NCBI RefSeq assembly: GCF_002198735.1
Contig: NZ_MWLO01000141.1
Coordinates: forward strand, 62,001-126,000
Origin: Ideonella sp. A 288
GTDB taxonomy: Bacteria; Pseudomonadota; Gammaproteobacteria; Burkholderiales; Burkholderiaceae_C
Length of the DNA: 64,000 bases
Reading direction: 5' to 3'
Positions 26,052 to 35,862 of the stretch are shown one piece after another; the stretch's first letter is position 1, and each line of letters starts with the position of its first letter. The notes below the pieces were generated by a model. That model saw nothing but the letters and a program-made list of their open reading frames with translations, was not told where the DNA came from and searched no databases. Both the position numbers and the translations under genes were made by a program.

Positions 26052-29000
26052 ATGCCATCACTCCAGCCCGCCCCCGCCCTGCGCGACTACCGCCTGGCCG
26101 ACAACCTGTCGGCCACCACCGGCGCGGTGTTCCTCACCGGCACGCAGGCGCTGGTGCGGCTGCTGCTGGCGCAGCGCGCGGTGGACGACCACGCGGGGCT
26201 GAAGACCGCCGGCTTCGTCTCCGGCTACCGCGGCAGCCCGCTGGGCATGGTCGACCAGCAGTTGTGGAAGGCCAAGCCGCTGCTCGATGCCGCCGGCGTG
26301 CAGTTCCTGCCGGCCATCAACGAAGACCTGGCCGCCACCGCCTGCCTGGGCGTGCAGCGCGTGGGGCTGGACCCCAAGCGCACGGTGGATGGCGTGTATG
26401 CGATGTGGTACGGCAAGGGGCCGGGTGTCGACCGCTCGGGCGACGCGCTGAAGCACGGCAACGTCTACGGTTCGTCGCCGCTGGGCGGCGTGCTGGTGGT
26501 GTGCGGCGACGACCACGGCTGCGTCTCGTCGAGCACGCCGCACCAGAGCGACGGCGCGCTGCAGGCCTGGAGCATGCCGCTGGTGCACCCGGCCAACGTG
26601 GCCGAGTACCTGGAGTTCGGCCTGTACGGCTGGGCGCTCAGCCGCTTCTCGGGCGCCTGGGTCGGCTTCAAGGCGATCAGCGAGGTGGTCGAGTCGGGCA
26701 TGACGGTGGACCTGGACACGGTGCCACACCACCTGGAGCTGCCGGTGGACCCCGCGCCGGGCGTGAACCTGCACATCCGCACGGTGGACCTGCCTTCGCT
26801 CGAGTTGGAAGTGCGCCTGGCCCACAAGCTCGACGCGGTGCGGGCCTTCGCGCAGGTGAACGCGATCGACAAGCACATCGTCGCCAGCCCGCGCGCCACG
26901 CTGGGCATCGTCACCGTCGGCAAGGCGCACTACGACTTCATGGAGGTGCTGCGCCGGCTCGACCTCGACCCCAACGCGCTGGCCGCCGCCGGCGTGCGCG
27001 TGTACAAGGTGGGGCTGGTGTTTCCGCTCGAGCCCACGCGCATCGTCGCGTTCGCGCAGGGCCTGACCGACCTGCTGGTGATCGAGGAGAAGGCCCCCGT
27101 CGTCGAGCGCCAGATCAAGGAACTGCTGTACCACCGGCCCGACGCGCAGCGCCCCCGCGTGGTGGGCAAGACCGACGAGCATGGCCGCGCCGTGTTGTCG
27201 TCACTCGGCGAACTGCGGCCCTCGCGCATCATGGCCACGGTGGCCGACTGGCTGGCGCGGCTGAACCCGGCGCTCGACCGCCGCCACCTGGTGGTGGACT
27301 TTCTCGAGCCCGCGCTGCTGCACAACGAGGCCGACGGCGTGCGCCGCCAACCCTACTTCTGCTCGGGCTGCCCCCACAACACCAGCACGCGGCTGCCCGA
27401 GGGCTCGCGCGCGCAGGCCGGCATCGGCTGCCACTTCATGGCCAGCTGGATGGAGCGCGGCACCTCGGGCCTGATCCAGATGGGTGCCGAGGGCGTCGAC
27501 TGGGCGGCGCAGTCGCGCTTTTCCACCGAGCGGCATGTGTTCCAGAACCTGGGCGACGGCACCTACTTCCACTCGGGCCTGCTGGCCATCCGGCAGGCCG
27601 TGGCGGCGAAGGCCACGCTCACCTACAAGATCCTCTACAACGACGCGGTGGCGATGACCGGCGGCCAGCCGGTGGACGGCAGCACCAGCGTGCCGCAGAT
27701 CGCGCGGCAGGTGGAGGCCGAGGGCGTGCGCCAGCTGGCCATCGTCTCCGACGACATCGGCAAGTACCGCGGGCAGCAGGGCCAGTTCCCGCCGGCCACC
27801 ACCTTCCACGACCGCAGCGAACTCGACGCGGTGCAGCGCCGGCTGCGCGAGGTGGACGGCGTCACCGTGCTGATCTACGAGCAAACCTGCGCCGCCGAGA
27901 AGCGCCGCCGCCGCAAGAAGAAGGAGCTGGACGATCCGCCGCGGCGCCTGTTCATCAACCAGGCGGTGTGCGAAGGCTGTGGCGATTGCGGCCAGGCCAG
28001 CAACTGCCTCAGCGTGGTGCCGGTGGAGACCGACTGGGGCCGCAAGCGCCAGATCGAGCAGAGCTCGTGCAACAAGGACTACTCGTGCGTCGACGGCTTC
28101 TGCCCCAGCTTCGTCTCGGTGCACGGCGGGCGGCTGAAGCGCCGCGCGGCCGGCGGCTTCGACGCGGCCGACCTGGCGCGCGAGGCCGATGCGCTGCCGC
28201 CACCGCCGGCCTGGGCCTGGACCGGCCCGTTCGACCTGCTGGTCACCGGCGTCGGCGGCACCGGCGTGGTGACCATCGGCGCGCTGGTGGCAATGGCCGC
28301 TCACCTTGAGGGCAAGCAGGCCTCGGTGCTCGACTTCATGGGCTTTGCGCAGAAGGGCGGCTCGGTGCTCAGCTTCGTGCGGCTGGCGCCGACGGCCGAC
28401 CTGCTGAACCAGGTGCGCATCGACACCCAGCAGGCCGACGTGCTGCTGGCCTGCGACCTGGTGGTGGGCGCCTCGCCCGACGCGCTGGGCACCGTGAAGC
28501 CCGGCCGCACCGTGATCCTGGCCAACACGCACGAGGTGCCCACCGCCACCTTCGTGCGCCAGCCCGACGCCACGCTGCACGCCGCGGCGCTGCTGGCCAA
28601 GATGAGGCACGCGGTGGGCAACGACGCGCTGCTGGCCACGCTCGATGTCCAGGCCATCGCGCAGGCACTGATGGGCGACACGCTGCCGTCGAACATCGTG
28701 ATGCTGGGCGCCTGCTGGCAGCGCGGGCTGGTGCCGCTGAGCCATGCGGCGCTGATGCGCGCGATCGAACTCAACGGCGTGGCGGTGCAGGCCAACCAGA
28801 CCGCCTTCACGCTGGGGCGGCTGGCGATGGCCGCGCCCGACGCGCTGCGCCGCCTGGGCGGCGCCGGCCAGGCCCGGGTGCCTGTGCCTTCGGTCGAGCC
28901 GCTCGATGGGCCCGACGGCCTGCTGGCTCGCCGCGTGGCCTTCCTCACCGCCTACCAGGACGCCGCCTGGGCCGGCCGCTACCGAGACCGCGTCGAGCGC

Positions 29001-29609
29001 GTGCGCGCGGCCGAGCTGTCGCTGGGCGAGGCCGGCCGGCCGCTGCGCCTGACCCGCGCGGTGGCGCAGGGCCTGGCCAAGCTGATGGCGGTGAAGGACG
29101 AGTACGAGGTGGCGCGGCTGTACAGCGACGGCGGCTTCCAGGCGGCACTGGACGCGCAGTTCGAAGGGTATGAGCGCGTGAGCGTGCACCTGGCCCCGCC
29201 GCTGCTGGCTCGCCGCGGCCCCGACGGCCATCCGCGCAAGATCGAGTTCGGCGCCTGGGCGCTGCGCGCGATGGCGTGGCTGGCCCATGGCAAGCGGCTG
29301 CGCGGCGGCGTGCTCGACGTCTTCGGCCACACCGCCGAGCGCAGGATGGAGCGGCAGTTGCTGGCCGACTACGAAGCCCTGCTCGACGAGGTGCTGGCCC
29401 ACCTGCGGCCAGACCGCCTCGAGCCTGCCCTGCGCCTGGCGCGTCTGCCCGAGGGCGTGCGCGGCTACGGCCATGTCAAGCTGGCCAGCGTGGCCACGGT
29501 GCGGGCGCAGTGGACGGGTCTGCTCGACCACTTCCACGGCCGTGCAGTCGAGCCGGTGGCACAGGCGCTGGCGATGCCCCGGCGCGTGAAGGGTGTTGCA
29601 GAGCTGTGA
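26052..29609 (+). CDS. indolepyruvate ferredoxin oxidoreductase, fused single-chain form
   Basis: This 1185-residue enzyme oxidatively decarboxylates aryl pyruvates to aryl-acetyl-CoA with thiamine diphosphate and ferredoxin. In order it has an alpha-type pyrimidine-binding domain (GYRGSPLG near residue 57), a thiamine diphosphate domain (GCPHNTST, then GDGTYFHS and NDAVAMTGGQP), a Cys-rich iron-sulfur insert (CEGCGDCGQASNC with further Cys to CPSF), and a gamma domain (GVGGTGVVTIG and MGFAQKGGSV). This is the long proteobacterial fusion of the archaeal IorA and IorB parts. GGGAG precedes ATG 26052. Divergent Lrp regulation suggests a role in aromatic amino acid breakdown. Confidence 0.92.
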   Translation: MPSLQPAPALRDYRLADNLSATTGAVFLTGTQALVRLLLAQRAVDDHAGLKTAGFVSGYRGSPLGMVDQQLWKAKPLLDAAGVQFLPAINEDLAATACLGVQRVGLDPKRTVDGVYAMWYGKGPGVDRSGDALKHGNVYGSSPLGGVLVVCGDDHGCVSSSTPHQSDGALQAWSMPLVHPANVAEYLEFGLYGWALSRFSGAWVGFKAISEVVESGMTVDLDTVPHHLELPVDPAPGVNLHIRTVDLPSLELEVRLAHKLDAVRAFAQVNAIDKHIVASPRATLGIVTVGKAHYDFMEVLRRLDLDPNALAAAGVRVYKVGLVFPLEPTRIVAFAQGLTDLLVIEEKAPVVERQIKELLYHRPDAQRPRVVGKTDEHGRAVLSSLGELRPSRIMATVADWLARLNPALDRRHLVVDFLEPALLHNEADGVRRQPYFCSGCPHNTSTRLPEGSRAQAGIGCHFMASWMERGTSGLIQMGAEGVDWAAQSRFSTERHVFQNLGDGTYFHSGLLAIRQAVAAKATLTYKILYNDAVAMTGGQPVDGSTSVPQIARQVEAEGVRQLAIVSDDIGKYRGQQGQFPPATTFHDRSELDAVQRRLREVDGVTVLIYEQTCAAEKRRRRKKKELDDPPRRLFINQAVCEGCGDCGQASNCLSVVPVETDWGRKRQIEQSSCNKDYSCVDGFCPSFVSVHGGRLKRRAAGGFDAADLAREADALPPPPAWAWTGPFDLLVTGVGGTGVVTIGALVAMAAHLEGKQASVLDFMGFAQKGGSVLSFVRLAPTADLLNQVRIDTQQADVLLACDLVVGASPDALGTVKPGRTVILANTHEVPTATFVRQPDATLHAAALLAKMRHAVGNDALLATLDVQAIAQALMGDTLPSNIVMLGACWQRGLVPLSHAALMRAIELNGVAVQANQTAFTLGRLAMAAPDALRRLGGAGQARVPVPSVEPLDGPDGLLARRVAFLTAYQDAAWAGRYRDRVERVRAAELSLGEAGRPLRLTRAVAQGLAKLMAVKDEYEVARLYSDGGFQAALDAQFEGYERVSVHLAPPLLARRGPDGHPRKIEFGAWALRAMAWLAHGKRLRGGVLDVFGHTAERRMERQLLADYEALLDEVLAHLRPDRLEPALRLARLPEGVRGYGHVKLASVATVRAQWTGLLDHFHGRAVEPVAQALAMPRRVKGVAEL

Positions 29610-29619
29610 TGATCGACGC

Positions 29620-30117
29620 ATGCGCCTGACCCTGTTCCGCTTCGACACGCCCGCCTCGGTGGCCGACTGGTCGCCGATCGACGACGCCGTGATGGGCGGC
29701 TGCTCAACCAGCCGGTTGCGGGCCGACCCGGCCGGGCACGCGGTGTTCGAGGGCGAGGTGTCGCTGCGCCACGGCGGCGGCTTTGCCTCGGTGCGCACCC
29801 GGCCGCTGCCGCTGGGGCTGGCCGGCGCGCAGGCCTGCGTGATCGAGCTGTGCGGCGACGGGCGCCGCTACAAGCTGAACCTGCGCACCGACGACGGCTT
29901 CGACGGCGTCAACCACCAGGCCCAGTTCGACCCGCCGTTGGGCACCTGGACCACGCTGCGCCTGCCGTTGTCGGCCTTCGCCGCCACCTGGCGCGGCCGG
30001 CCGGTGCCCGGCGCGGCGCCGCTGGACCCGGCGCAACTGCGCCAGATCGGCCTGATGACGGCCGACCGCCAGGCCGGGCCGTTCGCGCTGGCGGTGCGGG
30101 CCATCGGCCTGGTCTGA
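29620..30117 (+). CDS. CIA30 family protein
   Basis: This 165-residue protein resembles the CIA30 domain of complex I intermediate-associated protein 30: WSPIDDAVMGGCSTSRL at the start, then FEGEVSLRHGGGFASVR, and GLMTADRQAGPFALAVRAI at the end. The domain is a galactose-binding-like beta sandwich. It lies ten bases after the oxidoreductase gene and is probably cotranscribed. Bacterial members have no firm function. I chose ATG 29620, since the upstream GTG/ATG options overlap the previous stop and add non-family residues. Confidence 0.8.
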   Translation: MRLTLFRFDTPASVADWSPIDDAVMGGCSTSRLRADPAGHAVFEGEVSLRHGGGFASVRTRPLPLGLAGAQACVIELCGDGRRYKLNLRTDDGFDGVNHQAQFDPPLGTWTTLRLPLSAFAATWRGRPVPGAAPLDPAQLRQIGLMTADRQAGPFALAVRAIGLV

Positions 30118-30149
30118 GCGGGCCCCACGCGGGCCACTTCCGGGCCCGC
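30118..30149 (+). terminator. weak hairpin after the CIA30 gene
   Basis: GCGGGCCC (30118-30125) and GGGCCCGC (30142-30149) are perfect complements with a 16-base loop, immediately after the CIA30 stop. There is no T-run, so termination is uncertain; the next gene starts 13 bases later. Confidence 0.35.
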
Positions 30150-30162
30150 GGACAATGCCGCG

Positions 30163-31083
30163 ATGCCCGCCGCCGACGCCGACGCCCACCCCACCGTGTC
30201 CGCCGCCCAGGTGCGGACGGCCCAGATGCTGATCTTCATCACGCCGGCACTGTGGAGCGTCAACTACCTCGCCGCGCGCTGGGCGCCGGGGGTGATCGCG
30301 CCGCATGCGCTGGCCCTGGGCCGCTGGGCGGTGGCCGCGCTGGTGCTGGCGCTGTTCTGCCGGCACGAACTGGTCGCCAAGCGCCGGCACATCGCCGCCG
30401 AATGGAAGCAGTTGCTGGTGCTCGGCGCGCTGGGCATGTGGGTGTGCGGCGCCTTCGTCTACATCGGCGGGCGCAGCACCACGGCCATCAACATCGGGCT
30501 GCTGTACTCGGTGTCGCCGGTGCTGGTGGCGCTGGCTTCGGCGCTGTGGTTGCACGAGCGGCTGGGGCCGCGGCAACTGGTGGGCGTGGCGCTGGCACTG
30601 GCCGGCGTGGCGCACATCCTGGTGAAGGGCGAATGGGCGGCGCTGGGGCAGCTGCGCATCAACCCCGGCGATGCCTGGATCGCCATCGCGGTGGCCTGCT
30701 GGACGGCCTATTCGCTGCTGCTGCGCGCGTGGCCCTCGGCCTTCGGGCCGCTGGCGCGGCTGACGCTGGTGGCCGCGGCCGGCGTGGTGGTGCTGCTGCC
30801 CTTCACGCTGTGGGAGGCGCTGGCCTGGCTGCCCACCGAGCTGTCGTGGAAGAGCGCCGGCCTGGTGCTGGCCACCGCGCTGCTGCCCGGGGCCGGGGCC
30901 TACGGCGCCTTCTCGATGATGCAGCGCGCACTGGGCGCGGCGCGGGTGTCGATGGTGCTGTACCTGGGGCCGCTGTACAGCGCGCTGATCGGCTGGGCGG
31001 TGCTGGGCGAGCGCATCGAGGCCTTCCACGGCCTGGGCGCGCTGATGATCCTGCCGGGCATCTGGCTGGCCACGCGGCGCTGA
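30163..31083 (+). CDS. DMT superfamily permease (EamA family)
   Basis: This 306-residue inner-membrane protein has ten predicted hydrophobic helices arranged as two EamA repeats, each ending in a small-residue helix pair (for example NIGLLYSVSPVLVALASALWLHERL in the first and SMVLYLGPLYSALIGWAVLGERI in the second). Such proteins usually export amino acids or other metabolites. It is on the same strand as the oxidoreductase and CIA30 genes, 45 bases downstream. The substrate is unknown. Confidence 0.88.
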   Translation: MPAADADAHPTVSAAQVRTAQMLIFITPALWSVNYLAARWAPGVIAPHALALGRWAVAALVLALFCRHELVAKRRHIAAEWKQLLVLGALGMWVCGAFVYIGGRSTTAINIGLLYSVSPVLVALASALWLHERLGPRQLVGVALALAGVAHILVKGEWAALGQLRINPGDAWIAIAVACWTAYSLLLRAWPSAFGPLARLTLVAAAGVVVLLPFTLWEALAWLPTELSWKSAGLVLATALLPGAGAYGAFSMMQRALGAARVSMVLYLGPLYSALIGWAVLGERIEAFHGLGALMILPGIWLATRR

Positions 31084-31211
31084 CCCCGCGCTGCCGGGCC
31101 AAGGCGCCACGTTCGCCAGCGCACCGACGCCACAGCCCCCGGCGCACTACCTTGGAGGCTCGGCGAGTGCCCGCATCGCGCGGTGCACCACCGCCACACA
31201 AGGAGCACCCC

Positions 31212-31799
31212 ATGGCCTTCACACGCACACTGTCCGCCGCCGTCGCACTGACCGTGGCGGCTGCCGGCCTGGCGTTCGCGCAGCCCCAGGGGCGGGACGA
31301 TCGCCCAGGGCGCGACGACCGAGGCCGCGGCGAGCAATCGCGCGGCAACGGCCCTCAGGATCGCCGCAACGACAACGCCAACCGCCCGGACCGCCCCCAG
31401 CCGGGCGACCGCGGCAACGGCTGGCAGCGCCGCGACGACCGCGGCGTGCCACCCGCCTCCGGGGGCCGCTGGGAGGGCCGCTTCGATGGCCAGGGCCGCG
31501 ACGGGCGACGGGCAGACCGCTTCGACGGGCCAGGCCGCGACGGGCGCTGGGCCGACCGCGGCATGGGACCGGGCGCCAACTATCGCTGGGCCGACCCCGG
31601 CCGCGGGCGCGACGGAAGCTACTACCGCGGCGGCCGCCTGCCCCCGCAGTACAACAACCGCTACTACGTGGTCGACGACTGGCGCGGCCACCGCCTGAAT
31701 GCGCCGCCGCGCGGCTACCACTGGGTGCAGGCCGGCGGCGACTACCTGCTGGTGGCCATCACCACCGGCATCATCCTGGAACTGCTGCTGAGCAACTGA
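31212..31799 (+). CDS. RcnB family periplasmic protein with Arg/Asp/Gly-rich region
   Basis: This 195-residue exported protein has a signal peptide ending near AFAQPQG and a perfect AAGGAG box before ATG 31212. The middle (about residues 30-140) is low-complexity, rich in Arg, Asp, Gly and Asn with repeats such as FDGQGRDGRRADRFDGPGRD. The C-terminus holds the RcnB-type domain (LPPQYNNRYYVVDDWRGH, then PPRGYHWVQAGGDYLL). E. coli RcnB affects nickel and cobalt homeostasis, but many homologues occur without metal genes, as here. Confidence 0.82.
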   Translation: MAFTRTLSAAVALTVAAAGLAFAQPQGRDDRPGRDDRGRGEQSRGNGPQDRRNDNANRPDRPQPGDRGNGWQRRDDRGVPPASGGRWEGRFDGQGRDGRRADRFDGPGRDGRWADRGMGPGANYRWADPGRGRDGSYYRGGRLPPQYNNRYYVVDDWRGHRLNAPPRGYHWVQAGGDYLLVAITTGIILELLLSN

Positions 31800-31810
31800 G
31801 CCCGGCAGGG

Positions 31811-31850
31811 GCCGGGCCGGCACGTGGCCGCCGCCACGTCCGCGCCCGGC
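31811..31850. terminator. nested hairpin between convergent genes
   Basis: An outer pair GCCGGGC/GCCCGGC (31811-31817 with 31844-31850) encloses an inner pair ACGTGGC/GCCACGT (31822-31828 with 31833-31839). It fills the 58-base gap between the convergent RcnB-like and GNAT genes and probably ends both transcripts. No T-run is present. Confidence 0.45.
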
Positions 31851-31857
31851 GGCAGGG

Positions 31858-32919
31858 TCAGTCCAGCACCCTGGCCAGCACGCGGTTCTCGTGCGACTCG
31901 TCGCCCAGGCGAAACACCGTGGCGCCGTGGTCGACGTAGCCGCGACGGCGATAGAAGGCCAGCGCACGCGCGTTGTGCACCCAGGGCGTGAGCCACAGCA
32001 CCCGCGCCCCGCGCGCGGCGGCCCGCCGCTCGGCCTCGGCGAGCAGCCGCGTGCCGAGGTGCTGGCCGGTGAACCGCTCCTGCACGTACAGCCGGTCGAG
32101 CTCGGCCTGCGCCGTGGCTGGCAGGCCGCCCGGCACCATGGCCTGCGCCACCCCCAGGCTCACCTGCGCGAAGCCCAGCAGGTGGCCGTCGCGCTCGGCC
32201 ACGATCAGCTCGGTGCCGGTGCGGCCGATCAACGCGGCCAGGGTGTCGGGCGCGAAGGCCGACAGCGCCTCGTCGGCGATCGGCGGGCGGACGCCCTGCG
32301 TGGCATAGGTGTCGAGGAACACCTGCTGCGCCAGCACCGCCAGGCAGCGCGCATCGGCCGACGTGGCGGCGCGCAGGCGCCACGGTGCGGCTTGGTCGCT
32401 GGCCGGCGCGGCGCGGGCCGTGGGATCGGGGGCCAGCCAGACCATGCGCACCGAGTCGTGGTCGACACCGTCGAAGCGCATCGCCCGGTGTTCCACCGAC
32501 ACGCGCACGAAGCCCACGCGCTCGTACAGCCGCAGCGCGCGCGCGTTGTCGGCCCGCGCCTCCAGCACCACGCGTTCGAGGCCGCGCGCCCGCGCCCTGG
32601 CCAGGCAGGCGCGCAGCAGCCGTTCGCCCAGGCCCTGGCCACGGTGGCTGGGCAGCAGGCCCATGCCCAGCGAGCCGGTGTGCGCCAGCGCATGCGCCCA
32701 CGACGGGAAGATGTCGCACCAACCCACCACGCGACCGCCGTCGAGCACGACGAACTGCGCCACGTCGGCCGCCAGGCCATCACGCACGAAGTCGCGCACG
32801 CGCTCCATCGGTGGCGCCTCGATCTGCGCCAGGTAGCGCCGCTCGCGGGCCACCGTGTCGAGGCAGGCGTGGAAGCCTTCGATGTGCGCTTCGGCGATGG
32901 GAACGATGTCGATGGCCAT
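31858..32919 (-). CDS. tandem GNAT acetyltransferase
   Basis: This 353-residue protein has two GCN5-type N-acetyltransferase domains. The N-terminal one (about 1-170) has the acetyl-CoA loop SHRGQGLGERLL and a typical LYERVGF end. The C-terminal one (about 195-353) has FTGQHLGTRLL and FYRRRGY. Both acyl-CoA sites therefore look intact. The ATG at 32919 is used because the upstream in-frame extension runs through a simple GCGTGG repeat and into the next gene. Substrates are unknown. Confidence 0.85.
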   Translation of the reverse strand: MAIDIVPIAEAHIEGFHACLDTVARERRYLAQIEAPPMERVRDFVRDGLAADVAQFVVLDGGRVVGWCDIFPSWAHALAHTGSLGMGLLPSHRGQGLGERLLRACLARARARGLERVVLEARADNARALRLYERVGFVRVSVEHRAMRFDGVDHDSVRMVWLAPDPTARAAPASDQAAPWRLRAATSADARCLAVLAQQVFLDTYATQGVRPPIADEALSAFAPDTLAALIGRTGTELIVAERDGHLLGFAQVSLGVAQAMVPGGLPATAQAELDRLYVQERFTGQHLGTRLLAEAERRAAARGARVLWLTPWVHNARALAFYRRRGYVDHGATVFRLGDESHENRVLARVLD

Positions 32920-32929
32920 GGTGCTCGGG

Positions 32930-32960
<31 letters not shown>

Positions 32961-32980
32961 GATAGCGGCCGCCGGGCCGG

Positions 32981-34195
32981 TCAGCCGTCCACCGTGAAGC
33001 GCAGCCCGGCATGGGCCTCCAGCCGCCGCACCAGCGGCAAGCCCATCGCAGCGCCGGGGGTCCAGACGCCGCCGCCGGTGGCGTGGTGGTCGATGTCGTG
33101 CAGCAGGCACAGCGCGCTCTCGGTGACCATGCGCGAGGTGGCACCGTAGCCCGGGTCGCGGTGGCCGCTCACCGTGGCCTGCAGGCGGCGGCCATCGGCC
33201 GTCTGACCGGTGAAGCGCAGTTCGAAGCCGCCCCGCTCGCGCTGCGCGGCACTGGGCCCGCTGCCGGGCTGCGGCAGGGCCAGGCGGCGCAGCAGCGCAC
33301 GCGTCGGCGCAAAGCCCAGCAGCGCGCCCTGCACCCGCGTCAGACCGGCCAGCGCCAGCGCCCGGCGGTGCCCGGCCGCACCGTCTCCGGTGAGCTGGCG
33401 CTCGTCGTAGACGAAGTCGCGGCCCCAGGGGTGGCCGCGCAGCGCGTTGGTGCGGTGCACGTTCTTGGTGTTGATGGTGGCCATCACGAAGGGGCCGGCC
33501 CAGGCCTGCGCCCAGTCGTCCCACACCGCCCCCTGGCCATCGGGCTGCGGCGGGCCACTGAAGCCGGGCGTCAGCGCGAAGGGGTCGGCCATCGCGCGGG
33601 CCACGCGGGGGCTGCGTGCGGCGGCCTCGAAGGTGGCCAGCGCACTGGCGGCGGTGCCACCCGACAGCCCGCCGCGCAGCATCTGCACCCGCCCGCGCAC
33701 CTGCACCAGCGGCCGGCCGAAGCGGCGACGTGAAGCGTGCTGCAGCACCACCACGCCCAGGTCGAAGGGGATGGAGTCGAACCCGCACGAGAACACGATG
33801 CGGGCACCATTGGCCCGCGCCGGCGCCTGCAGGCGGCCGATCATCTGCGCCATCCACGCCGGTTCGCCGCAGAGGTCGACATAGTCGGTGCCGGCCCGGG
33901 CGCAGGCGGTGACGATGGCCGCGCCATGTTTCTGATAGGGCCCGACGGTGCTGATGACCACCCGGGCCCGGCCCGCGAGTTCGGCCAGCGCGGCCGGGTC
34001 GGTGGCATCGGCGGCGATCAGCGGCAGCCCGGCCGGCGCGCCGATGCGGTCGCGCACCGCCGCCAGGCGCTGCAGGCTGCGGCCGGCCAACGCCCAGGCC
34101 AGGCCCTCGCCGCTGCGGGCCAGCAGCGCTTCGGCCACCAGCTGCCCGGTGAAGCCCGTGGCGCCAAAGAGCACCACGTCAAATGAGCGCCTCAT
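32981..34195 (-). CDS. saccharopine dehydrogenase-like / trans-acting enoyl reductase family protein
   Basis: This 404-residue protein starts with a Rossmann fold (FDVVLFGATGFTGQLVAEAL) and continues with VVISTVGPYQKHGAAIVTAC and GTDYVDLCGE, the hallmarks of the saccharopine dehydrogenase-like family that includes mycobacterial trans-acting enoyl reductases. NAD(P) binding is therefore likely, but lysine metabolism is not implied. No lipid or polyketide genes are nearby. It is 61 bases upstream of the GNAT gene on the same strand and may be cotranscribed. Confidence 0.85.
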   Translation of the reverse strand: MRRSFDVVLFGATGFTGQLVAEALLARSGEGLAWALAGRSLQRLAAVRDRIGAPAGLPLIAADATDPAALAELAGRARVVISTVGPYQKHGAAIVTACARAGTDYVDLCGEPAWMAQMIGRLQAPARANGARIVFSCGFDSIPFDLGVVVLQHASRRRFGRPLVQVRGRVQMLRGGLSGGTAASALATFEAAARSPRVARAMADPFALTPGFSGPPQPDGQGAVWDDWAQAWAGPFVMATINTKNVHRTNALRGHPWGRDFVYDERQLTGDGAAGHRRALALAGLTRVQGALLGFAPTRALLRRLALPQPGSGPSAAQRERGGFELRFTGQTADGRRLQATVSGHRDPGYGATSRMVTESALCLLHDIDHHATGGGVWTPGAAMGLPLVRRLEAHAGLRFTVDG

Positions 34196-34293
34196 GAAGG
34201 CATCGTCGCATGCCGACACCTGAACAGTCTGAACGACACCACTGCCAGCAGTGCGGGCGCGGGCCGGGCGGCGCGGAGCACGCGAGGGGCCGA

Positions 34294-35712
34294 TCAGATC
34301 ACCTCGGGCCACACGGTGTGGAACCACTCGCCCGCGGGCCGGTCGATGCGCTCGTAGGTGTGGGCGCCGAAGAAGTCGCGCTGCGCCTGCAGCAGGTTGG
34401 CCGGCAGGCGCGCGGTGCGCAGGCTGTCGTAGTAGGCCAGCGACGCGCTGAAGGCCGGCACCGGCACGCCCTGCGTCACGGCCAGCGCCACCACCGCACG
34501 CCACGACGCCTGGCTGCGGTTGAGCACCTCGCGGAAGAAGGGCGCGAGCATCAGGTTCTGCAGGCCGGGGTCGGCGCTGCAGGCCTCGGTGATGCGGTTC
34601 AGGAAGCGCGCGCGGATGATGCAGCCGCCGCGCCAGATCGACGCGATGCCGCCGAGGTCGAGCGCCCAGCCCTGGCGATCGCTCATGCTGCGCATCAGCG
34701 TCAAGCCCTGGGCGTAGCTGACGATCTTCGACGCGTACAGCGCGTCGTGCACCTGCGCCACCAGCGCCGCGCGGTCGCCGCCGATCGCCGGCAGCGGGCC
34801 CTGCAGCTGCGTGCTGGCCGCCACGCGCAGCGCCTTCTGCGACGACAGCACGCGCGCCTCCACGGCGGCGTTGATGGTGCTCACCACCACCGCCTGCTCG
34901 GCGGCGTTGACCAGCGTCCACTGGCCAGTGCCCTTCTGCCCGGCCTTGTCGAGGATGAGGTCGACGACGGGCAGGCCGGTCTGCGGGTCCTTCTGCGCCA
35001 GCGCCCGGCCGGTGATCTGGATCAGGTAGCTCTGCAGCTCGCCCTCGTTCCAGCGGTCGAACACCGCGGCCATCTCGTCGGTGGACAGGCCCGCCGCCTT
35101 CAGCAGGCTGTAGGCCTCGCAGATGAGCTGCATGTCACCGTACTCGATGCCGTTGTGGATCATCTTCACGTAGTGGCCGGCGCCGCCCGGGCCGATGTGG
35201 CGCACGCAGGGCGCGCCGTCGACGCGCGCGGCGATGGCCTCGAAGATCGGCCGCAGTTCGTCCCAGGTGCTGTCAGGCCCGCCGGGCATGATGGCCGGGC
35301 CCTTGCGCGCGCCCTCCTCGCCGCCCGAGACGCCAGCGCCGACGAAGCGCAGGCCCAGCGCCGCCAGTTGCGCGTCGCGCCGCTCGGTGTCGGTGTACAG
35401 GCTGTTGCCGCCGTCGATGACGATGTCGCCGGCCTCGAGCAAGGGCACCAGTTGCCCGATCACCGCGTCGACCGCCGCGCCGGCCTTCACCATCAGCATC
35501 ACCTTGCGCGGCCGCGCCAGGCTGCGCACGAAGTCGTCCAGCGCATGGAAGCCGGCCAGGTGCTGGCCGGGGTGCGCGGCGACGAAGGCGTCGGTGACCT
35601 CGGGGGTGCGGTTGAACACGCTCACCTGGAAGCCGCGGCTTGCCATGTTGAGCACCAGGTTCTGGCCCATCACGGCCAGGCCGACGAGACCGATGTCACT
35701 GGGGCGGTTCAT
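34294..35712 (-). CDS. gnd: 6-phosphogluconate dehydrogenase (decarboxylating)
   Basis: This 472-residue enzyme of the oxidative pentose phosphate pathway has the NADP-binding start IGLVGLAVMGQNLVLNMAS, the substrate motif VGAGVSGGEEGARKGPAIMPGG and the catalytic region HYVKMIHNGIEYGDMQ, with the Lys and Glu expected in the active site. Length is that of the long (E. coli-type) homodimeric class. No clear ribosome-binding site precedes ATG 35712, but homologous starts (MNRPSDIGLVG) support it. Confidence 0.95.
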   Translation of the reverse strand: MNRPSDIGLVGLAVMGQNLVLNMASRGFQVSVFNRTPEVTDAFVAAHPGQHLAGFHALDDFVRSLARPRKVMLMVKAGAAVDAVIGQLVPLLEAGDIVIDGGNSLYTDTERRDAQLAALGLRFVGAGVSGGEEGARKGPAIMPGGPDSTWDELRPIFEAIAARVDGAPCVRHIGPGGAGHYVKMIHNGIEYGDMQLICEAYSLLKAAGLSTDEMAAVFDRWNEGELQSYLIQITGRALAQKDPQTGLPVVDLILDKAGQKGTGQWTLVNAAEQAVVVSTINAAVEARVLSSQKALRVAASTQLQGPLPAIGGDRAALVAQVHDALYASKIVSYAQGLTLMRSMSDRQGWALDLGGIASIWRGGCIIRARFLNRITEACSADPGLQNLMLAPFFREVLNRSQASWRAVVALAVTQGVPVPAFSASLAYYDSLRTARLPANLLQAQRDFFGAHTYERIDRPAGEWFHTVWPEVI

Positions 35713-35862
35713 GGCGCGGGCCGGCGCAGGGCGCCGACGAAAAAGGTGGCAGGTCGGGGCATTGTGACCGGCTGCACGCCCCGCGCCAGGGCGCACGGCC
35801 TCAAGCCCTGGTGGCGGCAGGCCGACAACCCGGCGAAGGTGGCCCGTCCAGGGCCATGGCAC

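Noticed and set aside
27201-29798. An 865-codon minus-strand frame opposite the indolepyruvate oxidoreductase
   Set aside because: Antisense shadow; the plus-strand protein has the complete thiamine-diphosphate, iron-sulfur and gamma-domain motifs.
34210-35862. A long plus-strand extension upstream of the diguanylate cyclase
   Set aside because: It is antisense to gnd; the real gene starts at 35863, where the membrane-helix region begins.
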